Both the position numbers and the translations under genes were made by a program. Positions 1 through 9,493 of a stretch of DNA of 64,000 nt are shown here, piece by piece. Numbering within the stretch: position 1 is the first letter of the stretch; each line of letters starts with the position of its first letter. Source of the stretch: an uncultured Prolixibacteraceae bacterium (GTDB lineage: Bacteria; Bacteroidota; Bacteroidia; Bacteroidales; Prolixibacteraceae); contig CALGIG010000053.1 of assembly GCA_937915865.1 (NCBI GenBank), forward strand, positions 62,001 to 126,000. The letters run 5' to 3'. The notes beneath the pieces are model-generated. The model worked only from the letters and a program-made list of their open reading frames with translations. It did no database searches and was not told where the DNA came from.

Positions 1-1551
1 GCGACGTTTGAAGGCGGTTTATCAACCAGTTACTGGAATTTAGAATGGACACCCAGAGGTTTCATCGAATATTTTGATTTTCTGCTGTCGGGTTCAGCTT
101 ACTTAATTCCCGGCCAAAATCAACATCCGTATGCTTATCGACGCGATTTCAGCCAAACAATTAACGAAAGTAACAATTATTGGGGCCCTTTTTACCAGGC
201 TATTACCTTAGCAAATTTAGCAATTGACCTTGATGCTTCCACAAATGGAAATCCGTTCAATCTGCCTGTTAATGGAGATGATTATAAATATAACTATATG
301 CGTCAGGTTGGTGAATATTATTTTGTTAGAGGATATGCTTATTATTTGTTAGCCAAATGGTTTGCACCACCTTATAACGGAAATAGCAACAACACAACAG
401 GCTGGATACCGCTTAAAACCAAAGCTGCGAACTCGATGGACGATGTTCAGTCCGAAAAACTTGGAACTCTTGAGGAAATATATTCCCAGATTATCAGTGA
501 TTTGAAAAAGGCTAAAGAAATTTTGCCTGAAAAATTCACATTAACAGATTGGACAACTAAAAGTCCGGGATATGAATGCGGAAGAGCTAACAAATATGTT
601 GCATCGGCTTTATTGGGGAAAATCTATTTTCACATGGGTAAATTTGCTGAGGCAAAGTCCGAATTCGATTTTGTGATCAATTCAAATGCTTATTCATTAG
701 CAGCTCGTCCTTGTGAGCCATTTATCAATAACCGACCTGAGAAAACTTGTTCAGAGGTAATCTGGGAGTTTAATTGTGGTGATGTAACAATAACACCTCA
801 GGAACAACATAACCAATATTGGTATCCGGCATTGATTTACGGTTTCCGCTTCAGGGATTCGAATGGCTCTTTTTACGATAATTTGCCGCAATCCGGATCG
901 GGTGTACAGGCTATACAAATTTCCGGTTGGGGCGCTTATACCATCGGGCCAAAATCGCTGATTAAGATGGGATGGATAAATTCGTCTGACAGCACTGTAA
1001 CCGATCAGGCCAAAGCCGATTTGCGTTTTGCTGGTGATAATACAAAGATTTACCATACGTTAGGCGCTTATCGAGCCGGAATAAAAAAAGGAACCCCTGA
1101 ATATTTGTTGTATGAGTCGCGTTATAAAACACTGACATCCAGAACGAATGTGTTTATTGATAAATTCTTTCGCGGAGCTGACGCTCCTTACGGTAAATTT
1201 TCGAAGGTTCCTTACATCCGTTTGCCGGAACTGTTGTTGCTTCGTTCATGGATAAACTGGAAAAACGGGGCAAAAGATTTGGCCGCTGCTGATGCAAATA
1301 AAGTTTGGAACCGTTCAAATCCAACTAATCCTGATAAATTTACTTCGTTAAATATTGATCAGGATGCTATTTATGCTGAGTTTATGCGTGAACTTATTGG
1401 CGAAGGGTTTCAGGTTCCTTTCCTCCAGGGAACCGGAATGAGTATTCCACAGGGGGAAGAAGCCGGAATAACTCCGGTAACAGCGCCTTACTCTAATTGG
1501 CATTGGCCTATTCCACCTACCGAGGCTGCATTGAATCCTAATTATAAATAA
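1..1551 (+). CDS. SusD/RagB-family glycan-binding outer-membrane lipoprotein (5' end outside window)
   Basis: The frame is open from base 1 to TAA at 1549-1551, giving 516 visible codons; the signal peptide and lipobox are upstream of the window. SusD proteins are surface lipoproteins that cap the SusC transporter and bind oligosaccharide. Visible family marks are the helical TPR-like stretch GEYYFVRGYAYYLLAKWF, a C-terminal RLPELLLLRSW helix, the FMRELIGEGFQ motif (counterpart of the usual ERR-EL-FEG), and the end IPPTEAALNPN, which matches the usual 'PIP..E...NPN' SusD terminus. A strong terminator follows, so the SusCD pair of PUL A seems to be transcribed separately from, or more strongly than, the enzymes downstream. 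The first ATG in the visible part (298) is internal and is not the start. Confidence 0.93.
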   Translation, partial: ATFEGGLSTSYWNLEWTPRGFIEYFDFLLSGSAYLIPGQNQHPYAYRRDFSQTINESNNYWGPFYQAITLANLAIDLDASTNGNPFNLPVNGDDYKYNYMRQVGEYYFVRGYAYYLLAKWFAPPYNGNSNNTTGWIPLKTKAANSMDDVQSEKLGTLEEIYSQIISDLKKAKEILPEKFTLTDWTTKSPGYECGRANKYVASALLGKIYFHMGKFAEAKSEFDFVINSNAYSLAARPCEPFINNRPEKTCSEVIWEFNCGDVTITPQEQHNQYWYPALIYGFRFRDSNGSFYDNLPQSGSGVQAIQISGWGAYTIGPKSLIKMGWINSSDSTVTDQAKADLRFAGDNTKIYHTLGAYRAGIKKGTPEYLLYESRYKTLTSRTNVFIDKFFRGADAPYGKFSKVPYIRLPELLLLRSWINWKNGAKDLAAADANKVWNRSNPTNPDKFTSLNIDQDAIYAEFMRELIGEGFQVPFLQGTGMSIPQGEEAGITPVTAPYSNWHWPIPPTEAALNPNYK

Positions 1552-1578
1552 CCGAACATATAATCAATCAGGAATAGA

Positions 1579-1615
1579 TAAAGAGAGGGATAATAAAATA
1601 GAATCCCTCTCTTTA
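1579..1615 (+). terminator. Hairpin terminator after susD of PUL A
   Basis: A perfect 13-bp stem, TAAAGAGAGGGAT (1579-1591) with ATCCCTCTCTTTA (1603-1615), closes an 11-nt loop 28 bases after the susD stop and is followed by AT-rich sequence. This is the usual place for partial termination between susD and enzyme genes. Confidence 0.85.
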
Positions 1616-1849
1616 CAATTTTAACCTTATCCAACTTACAATAATCCTTTACATTTTTTTACAATTATAAAGTTAGTAATCAGTGTTTTGGTTAATATGT
1701 CGGCTATGTGTAAATAGTTCTTTGCAGACTATTCCGATTTTCTTTCACATTTTTTTCTGAGCAGATACTATTTTTTTTTGCTGTCAGGTATTATAAAAAA
1801 GCCGAAAGTTGCATTCTAGTGTATACAACTAACTAAATCGGAAATAAAG

Positions 1850-2152
1850 ATGAAAAATCTTATATTATTGTTTTTCTTAATTCCTGTCGTCGTATTTTCC
1901 AAAGATTCTTCAATCTGGTTTAGCCGAAAGAAGGATGTTGGGCAGTGCCTGAAAAAGGTTGAATTTGCAGAAAGTGAAAAACGTGCCCTTTCCAAAGCTA
2001 ATAGCTGGTTTGAAAATAAATCTTGCCACGAAGTTGAACTTACTTATATTACCAACAATTTAGTAGGCAACCTGTACAAACGTATGTTTTATTTCACGGG
2101 CAGAATTCTGGCTTTATACCCTTATATGGGTAGTAACTGTAGATTGCAGTGA
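1850..2152 (+). CDS. Small secreted orphan, possibly the N-terminal relic of a larger enzyme
   Basis: This is a 100-residue reading frame starting with a clear signal peptide (residues 1-18, hydrophobic LILLFFLIPVVVF). The mature part is polar with two cysteines. I do not recognise a family. The segment around residues 40-60 (ESEKRALSKANSWF, then CHEVEL) resembles in style the first helix of alginate-lyase/heparinase-like toroid enzymes, and the C terminus is short and composition-biased, so this could be what is left of a longer gene after a frameshift. That is inference; a genuine small secreted protein is equally possible. It stands between the susD terminator and the GH105 gene with 134 bases of AT-rich DNA after it. 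Confidence 0.45.
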   Translation: MKNLILLFFLIPVVVFSKDSSIWFSRKKDVGQCLKKVEFAESEKRALSKANSWFENKSCHEVELTYITNNLVGNLYKRMFYFTGRILALYPYMGSNCRLQ

Positions 2153-2286
2153 ACCTCAAATACTGGCTTATTTTATTTTGTAAATTACTGTTGTTCAGTT
2201 CTTAAATTATCTTTTAGAGCTTAATTCAGTTAATCAATTTCAAAACTTTTATTGCTGACTTTTCTGAAATACCTAAACCATAAATT

Positions 2287-4095
2287 ATGAAGCTTATCTT
2301 CTTCGTATTTTTTATTTGTAGTGTAATTTTTGTAGATGCTTCGGGTCAAGCAAAGTGTCTTTTAACCGATCCGTTAGTAGTGGCTAAACATATTGGCGAT
2401 AAGCTGGTTAACGAAACCCCTTTTGCCTTTCGTCTGGAATTATCTTCAGATAGTAAAGAATTTAATGGAATGCAGATGGTTGATTTTGGCCGGAATTATC
2501 CAGTATCTGGTAAAGCAACTGCATTTGCTTACACGCAATTGTATTCTGCCGAAGATACAGAGATGAATATCCAGGTAGGTCATAACGACGCTTGTTCGAT
2601 TTGGATAAACGGACAAATTGCTTATCAGAACAATGAAAATCGGAAACTGGAATTGATTTTTGATGAGCGAAGTATAGAACTTCCACATCAGTTTAAAGCC
2701 ACGCTCAAAAAAGGGAGAAATGACCTTTTAATAAAATCGACAACCAACCGAACCGATTGGCGCGTTTATTTACAACCTCCATCTGAAAAAGGAGCTGTTT
2801 CAAATAAAAAGATGATTTATCCGAAGATTGGTCTTGAAAATGTAAAATGGATTGATCGGAGAATATCGGATATTTCGAACTGGCTGATTATCGGGCCTTT
2901 TGCTGCTGATGAAAAGCAGGAAGATTTGTTGACATCCAATGATGAACCAGTTTTTGGACAAATGTATCTGGGAGCCAATGGGCTGGTAACATGGACAATT
3001 CCCAGAGTTGATGTGATTGGAAATCTCATAAATCCGCTTCCTTGGGGAACAAATTATCATTGGAACTACCACAATGGCGGGGTTGCCTGGGCAATGAAAA
3101 TGCTGGGTGAACTATCGGGCAAAGTTAAATACGAGAAATATGCCAATGATTTTTGTGATTTCCAGCTAAAAAGTATTCCTTTTCTTAAATACGAAATGGA
3201 AATATTGGGACGAGCAAATGTTCCTAATGGAAATCTGATAAATGTTCCGCTTCTCGATTTTACACTTGCACCTTCACTTCCGTTTATTTACAGGCTCCGT
3301 AAAGACAAAACATTTGCTAATAAAGCAGATTATCAGCAATTTATTGGTCGTATGTTGCATTATGCCAGGTACGAACAAATCCGTTTACCTGGAGCGACAA
3401 ATTACACACGGACAACCCCTGAAAAATATACAACATGGGTTGATGATATGTTTATGGGAATTCCTTTCTTGATTCAGGCTGCCTTATATGCCGAAAACGA
3501 GACAGATCGAAAATTTTATTTTGATGATGCTGCATCGCAGGTGTTGGATTTCAATAAACAAGTTTGGGACGACGATGCTGGTTTGTATGTTCATGCCCGA
3601 TATTCGTACAGCGATGAAAAGCTTGTACATTGGTCGAGAGCCAATGGGTGGGGTATATGGGCAACTACCGAGGTACTGTTGCATCTTCCGAAAAATCATC
3701 CAAAATATAAACCAATCCTGAAACATTATCAAAAGCATGTTCAGTCGTTAGTTCGTTTCCAGGATGAATCGGGTTTTTGGCGCAATGTGCTCGATCATCC
3801 CGAGTCGCGGCAGGAAGTTTCAGGTACAGCCATTTTTACGATGGCTATTGCAAGGGGAATTAGGGAAGGTTGGATCGACCGGAGAAAGTATGAAAAAGTT
3901 GCTCTAAAAGGATGGAATGCTATCTCTTCACAGATTGAAAACGATGGAACTGTTCATAGTATTTGTTACGGGACTATGTGCTCCTCTGATGTAAATTACT
4001 ACAAAAACAGACCTTTTTACGACAATGATACACATGGTTTATTTGCAGTATTGTTTGCTGCCATCGAAGTTAACAAGATGCTAAACCAGAAATGA
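2287..4095 (+). CDS. GH105-type unsaturated rhamnogalacturonyl/uronyl hydrolase, secreted
   Basis: 602 residues. A signal peptide (1-20) is followed by an N-terminal beta-rich domain of about 170 residues (about 25-195) and then an alpha/alpha-barrel GH105/GH88-like domain to the end. These enzymes hydrate and release the 4,5-unsaturated uronic acid left at the non-reducing end by polysaccharide lyases. Supporting motifs are WGTNYHWNYHNGG, the WVDDMFMG motif (W384-V-D386-D387-M) at the place of the catalytic Asp of the family, WSRANGWGIWA, and SGTAIFTMAIARG near the end. The gene is 33 bases upstream of the SGNH esterase gene and is probably co-transcribed with it. The N-terminal extension makes it longer than the roughly 370-400 residues of minimal GH105 enzymes and may bind substrate. 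Confidence 0.88.
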   Translation: MKLIFFVFFICSVIFVDASGQAKCLLTDPLVVAKHIGDKLVNETPFAFRLELSSDSKEFNGMQMVDFGRNYPVSGKATAFAYTQLYSAEDTEMNIQVGHNDACSIWINGQIAYQNNENRKLELIFDERSIELPHQFKATLKKGRNDLLIKSTTNRTDWRVYLQPPSEKGAVSNKKMIYPKIGLENVKWIDRRISDISNWLIIGPFAADEKQEDLLTSNDEPVFGQMYLGANGLVTWTIPRVDVIGNLINPLPWGTNYHWNYHNGGVAWAMKMLGELSGKVKYEKYANDFCDFQLKSIPFLKYEMEILGRANVPNGNLINVPLLDFTLAPSLPFIYRLRKDKTFANKADYQQFIGRMLHYARYEQIRLPGATNYTRTTPEKYTTWVDDMFMGIPFLIQAALYAENETDRKFYFDDAASQVLDFNKQVWDDDAGLYVHARYSYSDEKLVHWSRANGWGIWATTEVLLHLPKNHPKYKPILKHYQKHVQSLVRFQDESGFWRNVLDHPESRQEVSGTAIFTMAIARGIREGWIDRRKYEKVALKGWNAISSQIENDGTVHSICYGTMCSSDVNYYKNRPFYDNDTHGLFAVLFAAIEVNKMLNQK

Positions 4096-4128
4096 AAAAT
4101 TTAATAACCTAACAAATAACCAACAAAA

Positions 4129-5403
4129 ATGAACCGTAAAACTATTTTGCTCTTGTTTGCCTTATCTGGGGTTTTTATATGTTTCTCACTTATGGCACAA
4201 GTAAGTACAGGTAAAAAAATTGATGTATTTAAGATTCGCGAATTTCATCAACGCGATGGATTACCCAATGTATTTCACAAGATTGCTACACAACGCCAGG
4301 TTCGGATTGGTTACATTGGCGGAAGTATAACCGAAGCCAAAGATGGCTGGCGCGACTTGACTTTCAACTGGTTCCGTTTGAATTTTCCCAAAACAGCTTT
4401 TTACCAGGTAAATGCAACTATTGGTGGAACTGGTTCCAATCTTGGGGTTTTTCGTATGGAACATGATGTTTTTGAAGGTAAACCTGATCTGCTTTTTGTA
4501 GAGTTTGCAGTGAATGATGGTACTACTGCTACCTCACTCCGTTCGATGGAAGGGATTGTGCGAAAAACATGGGAAGCTTATCCCAATACCGACATTTGCT
4601 TTGTATATACCACTGCCGAAGTGTACTGTAAAGCTATGGTTGATGAAGGTAAACCTGTTTATGCTATTGACCAGCATGAGAAAGTCGCAGCTCATTATGG
4701 CATTCCCTCCATTAATGTAGGACTGCAAATTGCACGTATGTATTCACAGCATAAATTACTTCTTACAGCCGATCCTTCGGAAAACGAGCATACCATTGTG
4801 TTTACCAAAGACCATACCCATCCGTTATCCGAATCGGGCCATCCGTTGTATGGTAGCCTCGTAGCCAAATACCTGGAGAAAATGAGTAAAAAAGCAACAG
4901 CAAAAAAACATGTGCTTCCATATCCTTATGACACCGAAAACTGGCAGGCTGCACAAATGATTGATATTGAACAAACTGAATGTGCCGGAGATTGGACTAA
5001 ACTTACAGATGATCATCCACTTATTCAGCAGTTTAAACCATTTATGCCGTCAATATATCAGGCTAAACCAGGCGCTGTTATGCGCTTCAGGTTTAAAGGC
5101 AGAATACTGGGAATATACGATTGTGTCGGTCCTGGCACAGGTACCATCGAAATCACTGTTGATGGCAAAAAGGAAGAAATTGCCCGGTTCGACCAATGGT
5201 GCGACAATTACCGGAAACACAGCTTTTTTATAAAAGAACTCGAACCACAAATACATACTGTTGAAATTCGGGTACTCGACAAAAAGATTGATAAAGCGCC
5301 GATCATGCTTAGAAAGAACATAAAAATTGATGATCCGGTAAAATATTCCGGAATTGATTGGTATCCGGCCAATGTGATGATCGTTGGCGAATTATTGAAA
5401 TAA
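4129..5403 (+). CDS. Secreted SGNH/GDSL-type carbohydrate esterase
   Basis: 424 residues with a signal peptide ending near LMAQ (residue 24). The SGNH fold is shown by GGSIT with nucleophile Ser66 (block I), the FAVNDG segment with Asn129 (block III-like), and the DHTHP block V with Asp228 and His231. A C-terminal beta-sandwich (about residues 300-424) carries an IYDCVGPGTG loop. Such proteins remove acetyl or other ester groups from polysaccharides in Bacteroidota PULs. The precise ester is unknown. It lies between GH105 and the giant toroid-like enzyme with short spacing, consistent with one operon. Confidence 0.85.
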   Translation: MNRKTILLLFALSGVFICFSLMAQVSTGKKIDVFKIREFHQRDGLPNVFHKIATQRQVRIGYIGGSITEAKDGWRDLTFNWFRLNFPKTAFYQVNATIGGTGSNLGVFRMEHDVFEGKPDLLFVEFAVNDGTTATSLRSMEGIVRKTWEAYPNTDICFVYTTAEVYCKAMVDEGKPVYAIDQHEKVAAHYGIPSINVGLQIARMYSQHKLLLTADPSENEHTIVFTKDHTHPLSESGHPLYGSLVAKYLEKMSKKATAKKHVLPYPYDTENWQAAQMIDIEQTECAGDWTKLTDDHPLIQQFKPFMPSIYQAKPGAVMRFRFKGRILGIYDCVGPGTGTIEITVDGKKEEIARFDQWCDNYRKHSFFIKELEPQIHTVEIRVLDKKIDKAPIMLRKNIKIDDPVKYSGIDWYPANVMIVGELLK

Positions 5404-5429
5404 CTATTGAACGATTAAAACAAACTAAA

Positions 5430-8400
5430 ATGAATATTCATAAATATTTTGGAACAATTTTAATCTTTTTCGTGTTGACAACCGGTAATCTTTTTGCTCA
5501 GGCTAAAGGCAGACCTGTTGTCTTCAATTCGGGGAAGGCTGTATTTGCGCTTGAGGATCACCTTCGCCATCCACTTTACTGGTGGCCAAATACTTTGATA
5601 AATTATACGGTTGTGTTTAACGAAAATGTAAAACCTGAAGAGCTTATACTTATCGACGAGCTGACAGGTAAACAACAACCTTTTCAACTTACCGGACTTG
5701 ATACAACTCTTGAAGGAAAGGCTAGGGCAGATATTCATTTTATATCCGACCTTCCATCAGGTGGTAAAAGAGTTTTTGTTCTTAAAAAAGGAATTCCTGA
5801 AAAATTCCCGTCGATGACTGTGGAAAAAGGTGTAAGAGAAATTATTGTCAGAACGGGCAAACTTACAGTTTGGATACCCTCATCGCAAACAGGGCTATCC
5901 GAAATTATCCCAGGACCGGTGACAGGTATTTCACAGGATGAGAACAATCGGATGGGGCAATCGCACCTGAATTTGGGAACAAAAACACTTAAGTCGGTCG
6001 AATCGGTTATTACCAGCCATGGTCCGTTATTTACCGATATTAGTGTGAAGTATTCGTTTACTGACGGGGCAGCCTACAAAGCAGAAATTCGTTGCATTAA
6101 AGGATATGATTTCATTGAAGTTAAAGAACAAATGAATGGATTTACTGCATCCGAAAAGTGTGACTGGAGAATCGACTGGACCAACTTTTCACCTACTCAC
6201 CGGCAAGCGCCTAATCACCCGCATTTCAACAACGAGCCGTACAAACCTGCCGCGGAAAAAACCGGATTTGGCCGTTACAACTGGGAAAAAATCAATCAAA
6301 ATATTCTGGAAGGGCATCTTGGAATTATTTCATCAGAAGATACTACCAAAATTCCATATGAAATAAATACTTACGGAAATTATCCCGCAGAAAAGAATGT
6401 CACCTCCTCGGTCTTTTGGGACGAGAAATCAAAACAATCAGTTGGAATTTTTATGAACAATGCTTTGGAATGGGATGATCAGGAATATCCGATCTGGCAT
6501 GTTTCAGGAAAGCTGGGTATTAGCTTTTATTATAAAGATGGACAGTTTTCGTGGAAATATCCTGTGCTAAACGGGAAAAGATCGACAGCTATAAGTTGTT
6601 ACAATCATCAGAAAGATATTGATTTTATGAGCGACCTGGAAAAAAAGTACCAGCCGCAGCAACATCCCGACGGTTTCACCTACCGCATACACATGTCGCA
6701 ATTATCGCACAATACTTATTTACAAAACAGGTATAGCACTATTTCACTGGATAAAATAAAAGACTGGGTGCTTATTTATCCAGATTCTCTTCCCTTAGCG
6801 CCGGTAATTTTCAAAACCGGAAGAATAAATTCGGTGAAAGAACTTGAGCAACAATTTTTGTACGATGAATTTGTTGTGGAACTACCAATAAGCGGTACGT
6901 GCCAGAATAGTGGATATGGGCCCACGCGAAACCGTCAGTTTTACGGTTCGTGGGTCGATGCTTTTAACCGGTTGCTTCCGGTAATGTCTTCGGCAGACAA
7001 GGAACGGTTTTCAGCCATGTTCCTGTTTCACTGCTATGTAGCTGCCGACGAAGAATATATGCCTATGCGTCGTATGTTGAGCGGGCATCCGAATTTTTTG
7101 GCTGATGTTAAATCTTCGCCTGCCATGGGAGCCTTTTTATTTCCAAAACATCCTGAAGCAAAAGTATGGGCTGAATTATTCGAAAAATATGTTGAACTTA
7201 ACACACATTATCATACTCGTCCTGATGTGAAAAGCTGGGACGCCACAGGGGGGCGCTGGACCGAAAACCTGGGAACTTATGTCTGGGCTTTTTTGAAACC
7301 TTCATTGCGGGCTAATTATTTGCTAAATAACTATTTGGATGGTTCAAATCATTTAGCCAATGCCAATACGGCTAAATTAGGTTCCTGGCTTCTGAATAGT
7401 TTATCAGCACCATACAATGGCGAATCTTTAGATTTTTACCGTGATACCAATCATAAGTTATCCAATCATTTTTGGGGAATAGTTACTCCTGAAAACGGGG
7501 CAAGAAGGGTACACCCACCACAGGGAGCCCATGCAGCACGAAGAATGCCATCAGCCTCTTTGTGGTTGTTTGGTCAGGATTTGAAATATTATGATCCATT
7601 ATTGAGTGAAAATATTAGTTATGTATCTCATCCTGAAGATATGGAAGAAGAGGTGATGGACAAAAACTCAGACCCTTTTTCACTGATGTATCCTGAAAAA
7701 ACAGATAACCCTGGAACTCCTCCTGATTTTAAAAGTGAAAAATTTACAGGCTACGGAATTATACTCAGGGCTGGTGTCAATACAAAAGATGAGTTATCTG
7801 TTCATCTTCAGCAAATTGATAAAGGTCCCAATTATCGGTGGGGAATTGCGGCTGATGGAGGATGCGGCAATATTTATTTTTATGCGTCAGGAAAATCATA
7901 CAGCCATAATGGGAAAGAAGACAGTGGAGACCGCCGTATTCAGGATACCGACCTTATCACTAATTTTGGGGTTTTCAAAGATGGTAAGTTTAAATCGATA
8001 GGGATGAACGTACTTAGTAGTCCTATGTTCGATCTTAAGGTTGGTCAGTTTGCCGAATTATGCTCGTCGCAAAATAACCCATACTCCTGGCCCGAATACC
8101 AAAGTCGGAGTATCATGTTACTTGGTTCCGATTATTTTATTCTTTACGACGACGTACATGATAATAATATACCAGGACGCCTGAGTTGGTTCACTCATCC
8201 ACAGGAAGAATTACCGGAAATCAACATCATTAGGGCAGGTGGATTGGGAACCTATAGCAATAATGGGAAAGTTGATAAAACAGAACTTTCTGGAAAAGAA
8301 TCAAAAGGTGTATGGTATGATGGTACTGGTGATTTCCTGACTTTTGTATCGCATAAAAAAGGGTACAAAGCCGATTCTACTCCGTATGGCGGGATAATTA

Positions 8401-9458
8401 CATCTGCTGAAGGGCGTAAAGATTATATATTCAGAAATGATACGCCTGTTGAGGTCAACGAAAATGGTTTGGTATTTTCAGGAACAGCAGGTTTTATTCG
8501 CGAAAAAGAAGAAGGCAAACAGGAGTGGGCTTTATTTCATGGGAATAAAATTGGGAACGATCAGCTTTTTATAGGCATAAGTAGTTGGGATGCAGCCATA
8601 AGCGCCACGTTTTTCAATGGCACAAACCTCACTGGAAATTATTCGGGAAAGCAGGCATCGGAGATTAGATTTAAATGGAGTAAATCAATGTCCGGTCTTC
8701 TCAGCTTTTATTTAGACGGGACCAAACAACAGGCAAAAATTACCAACGGAGAATTTGTAGTTTATATTCCGGAAGGAAATCACCTTTGGAACCTCAGTAC
8801 CGGATTACCTTGCTTACCTCGCCCCGAAATCGATTTCACACGAAATGAAAATGGAAAAGTATTGTTTGTAACACGACCGGTACCCGGAGCTACCAGTTAT
8901 CGATTTGAGTATAGCACTGATGTAGGTATGATTTGGATAAAACTAAGCGAACAAGTTAAGCCTCAGGTTATAATAAAGAGTGTTGAAAAAGAAACAAAAG
9001 GATATGTACGGGTTATTGCTTTAAATAAGGACCACGAAAGCGAAGCTTCAGTTATTTATCCGGTTTATTTCACTTCAGAAAAGCCTCATTACCCTGATGG
9101 GTTAAAATTAAGTATAAATAAAGGAAAAACTAACATAACCTGGGGAAAGGTTCTTGGATGTACAGAATATAAATTATTCAGGAAATTAAAAGATTCACGA
9201 AAATTTCAATTGATTTACGATGGAAGTTTGCGGCAATTTACTGATAATAAATTAAACGATAATGGTATATATGAGTATGCAGTTGTTGCAGTTAACGGAA
9301 ATGGTGAGAGTAAGTTGTCGAATATAGTGAATTCTGATCCTTCAAGCTGGGTAAATTTCGACCCGATGCCTGGAGAACCATTTCGACGAAGCGTTAACTT
9401 GTACGATGGAAGCCGGGATAATTCAGGTAATCTGGTCGATTTATATTATCCGGAATAG
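5430..9458 (+). CDS. Very large secreted enzyme, putative heparinase/toroid-like with C-terminal Fn3 domains
   Basis: I start this at ATG 5430, which gives an immediate signal peptide (FGTILIFFVLTTGNLFAQ); the in-frame ATG at 5358 lies inside the previous gene. The product is 1342 residues. The order appears to be a beta-rich N-terminal domain (to about 400), an alpha-helical toroid-like part (about 430-720, with WDATGGRWTENLGTYVW and NYLDGSNHLANANTAKLGSW), a beta-sandwich (about 740-1070, with GKSYSHNG, in the style of heparinase II/III C-terminal domains), then two Fn3-like domains (about 1090-1290). A polysaccharide lyase or hydrolase role in PUL A is likely, but I cannot assign a CAZy family. 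Right after the TAG stop the frame stays open for 11 more sense codons to a TAA that overlaps the next ATG (9494), so the stop may be a late nonsense mutation. Confidence 0.7.
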   Translation: MNIHKYFGTILIFFVLTTGNLFAQAKGRPVVFNSGKAVFALEDHLRHPLYWWPNTLINYTVVFNENVKPEELILIDELTGKQQPFQLTGLDTTLEGKARADIHFISDLPSGGKRVFVLKKGIPEKFPSMTVEKGVREIIVRTGKLTVWIPSSQTGLSEIIPGPVTGISQDENNRMGQSHLNLGTKTLKSVESVITSHGPLFTDISVKYSFTDGAAYKAEIRCIKGYDFIEVKEQMNGFTASEKCDWRIDWTNFSPTHRQAPNHPHFNNEPYKPAAEKTGFGRYNWEKINQNILEGHLGIISSEDTTKIPYEINTYGNYPAEKNVTSSVFWDEKSKQSVGIFMNNALEWDDQEYPIWHVSGKLGISFYYKDGQFSWKYPVLNGKRSTAISCYNHQKDIDFMSDLEKKYQPQQHPDGFTYRIHMSQLSHNTYLQNRYSTISLDKIKDWVLIYPDSLPLAPVIFKTGRINSVKELEQQFLYDEFVVELPISGTCQNSGYGPTRNRQFYGSWVDAFNRLLPVMSSADKERFSAMFLFHCYVAADEEYMPMRRMLSGHPNFLADVKSSPAMGAFLFPKHPEAKVWAELFEKYVELNTHYHTRPDVKSWDATGGRWTENLGTYVWAFLKPSLRANYLLNNYLDGSNHLANANTAKLGSWLLNSLSAPYNGESLDFYRDTNHKLSNHFWGIVTPENGARRVHPPQGAHAARRMPSASLWLFGQDLKYYDPLLSENISYVSHPEDMEEEVMDKNSDPFSLMYPEKTDNPGTPPDFKSEKFTGYGIILRAGVNTKDELSVHLQQIDKGPNYRWGIAADGGCGNIYFYASGKSYSHNGKEDSGDRRIQDTDLITNFGVFKDGKFKSIGMNVLSSPMFDLKVGQFAELCSSQNNPYSWPEYQSRSIMLLGSDYFILYDDVHDNNIPGRLSWFTHPQEELPEINIIRAGGLGTYSNNGKVDKTELSGKESKGVWYDGTGDFLTFVSHKKGYKADSTPYGGIITSAEGRKDYIFRNDTPVEVNENGLVFSGTAGFIREKEEGKQEWALFHGNKIGNDQLFIGISSWDAAISATFFNGTNLTGNYSGKQASEIRFKWSKSMSGLLSFYLDGTKQQAKITNGEFVVYIPEGNHLWNLSTGLPCLPRPEIDFTRNENGKVLFVTRPVPGATSYRFEYSTDVGMIWIKLSEQVKPQVIIKSVEKETKGYVRVIALNKDHESEASVIYPVYFTSEKPHYPDGLKLSINKGKTNITWGKVLGCTEYKLFRKLKDSRKFQLIYDGSLRQFTDNKLNDNGIYEYAVVAVNGNGESKLSNIVNSDPSSWVNFDPMPGEPFRRSVNLYDGSRDNSGNLVDLYYPE

Positions 9459-9493
9459 TTGGCCAAAGTAGATAGCCTGATTATTGAGAAATA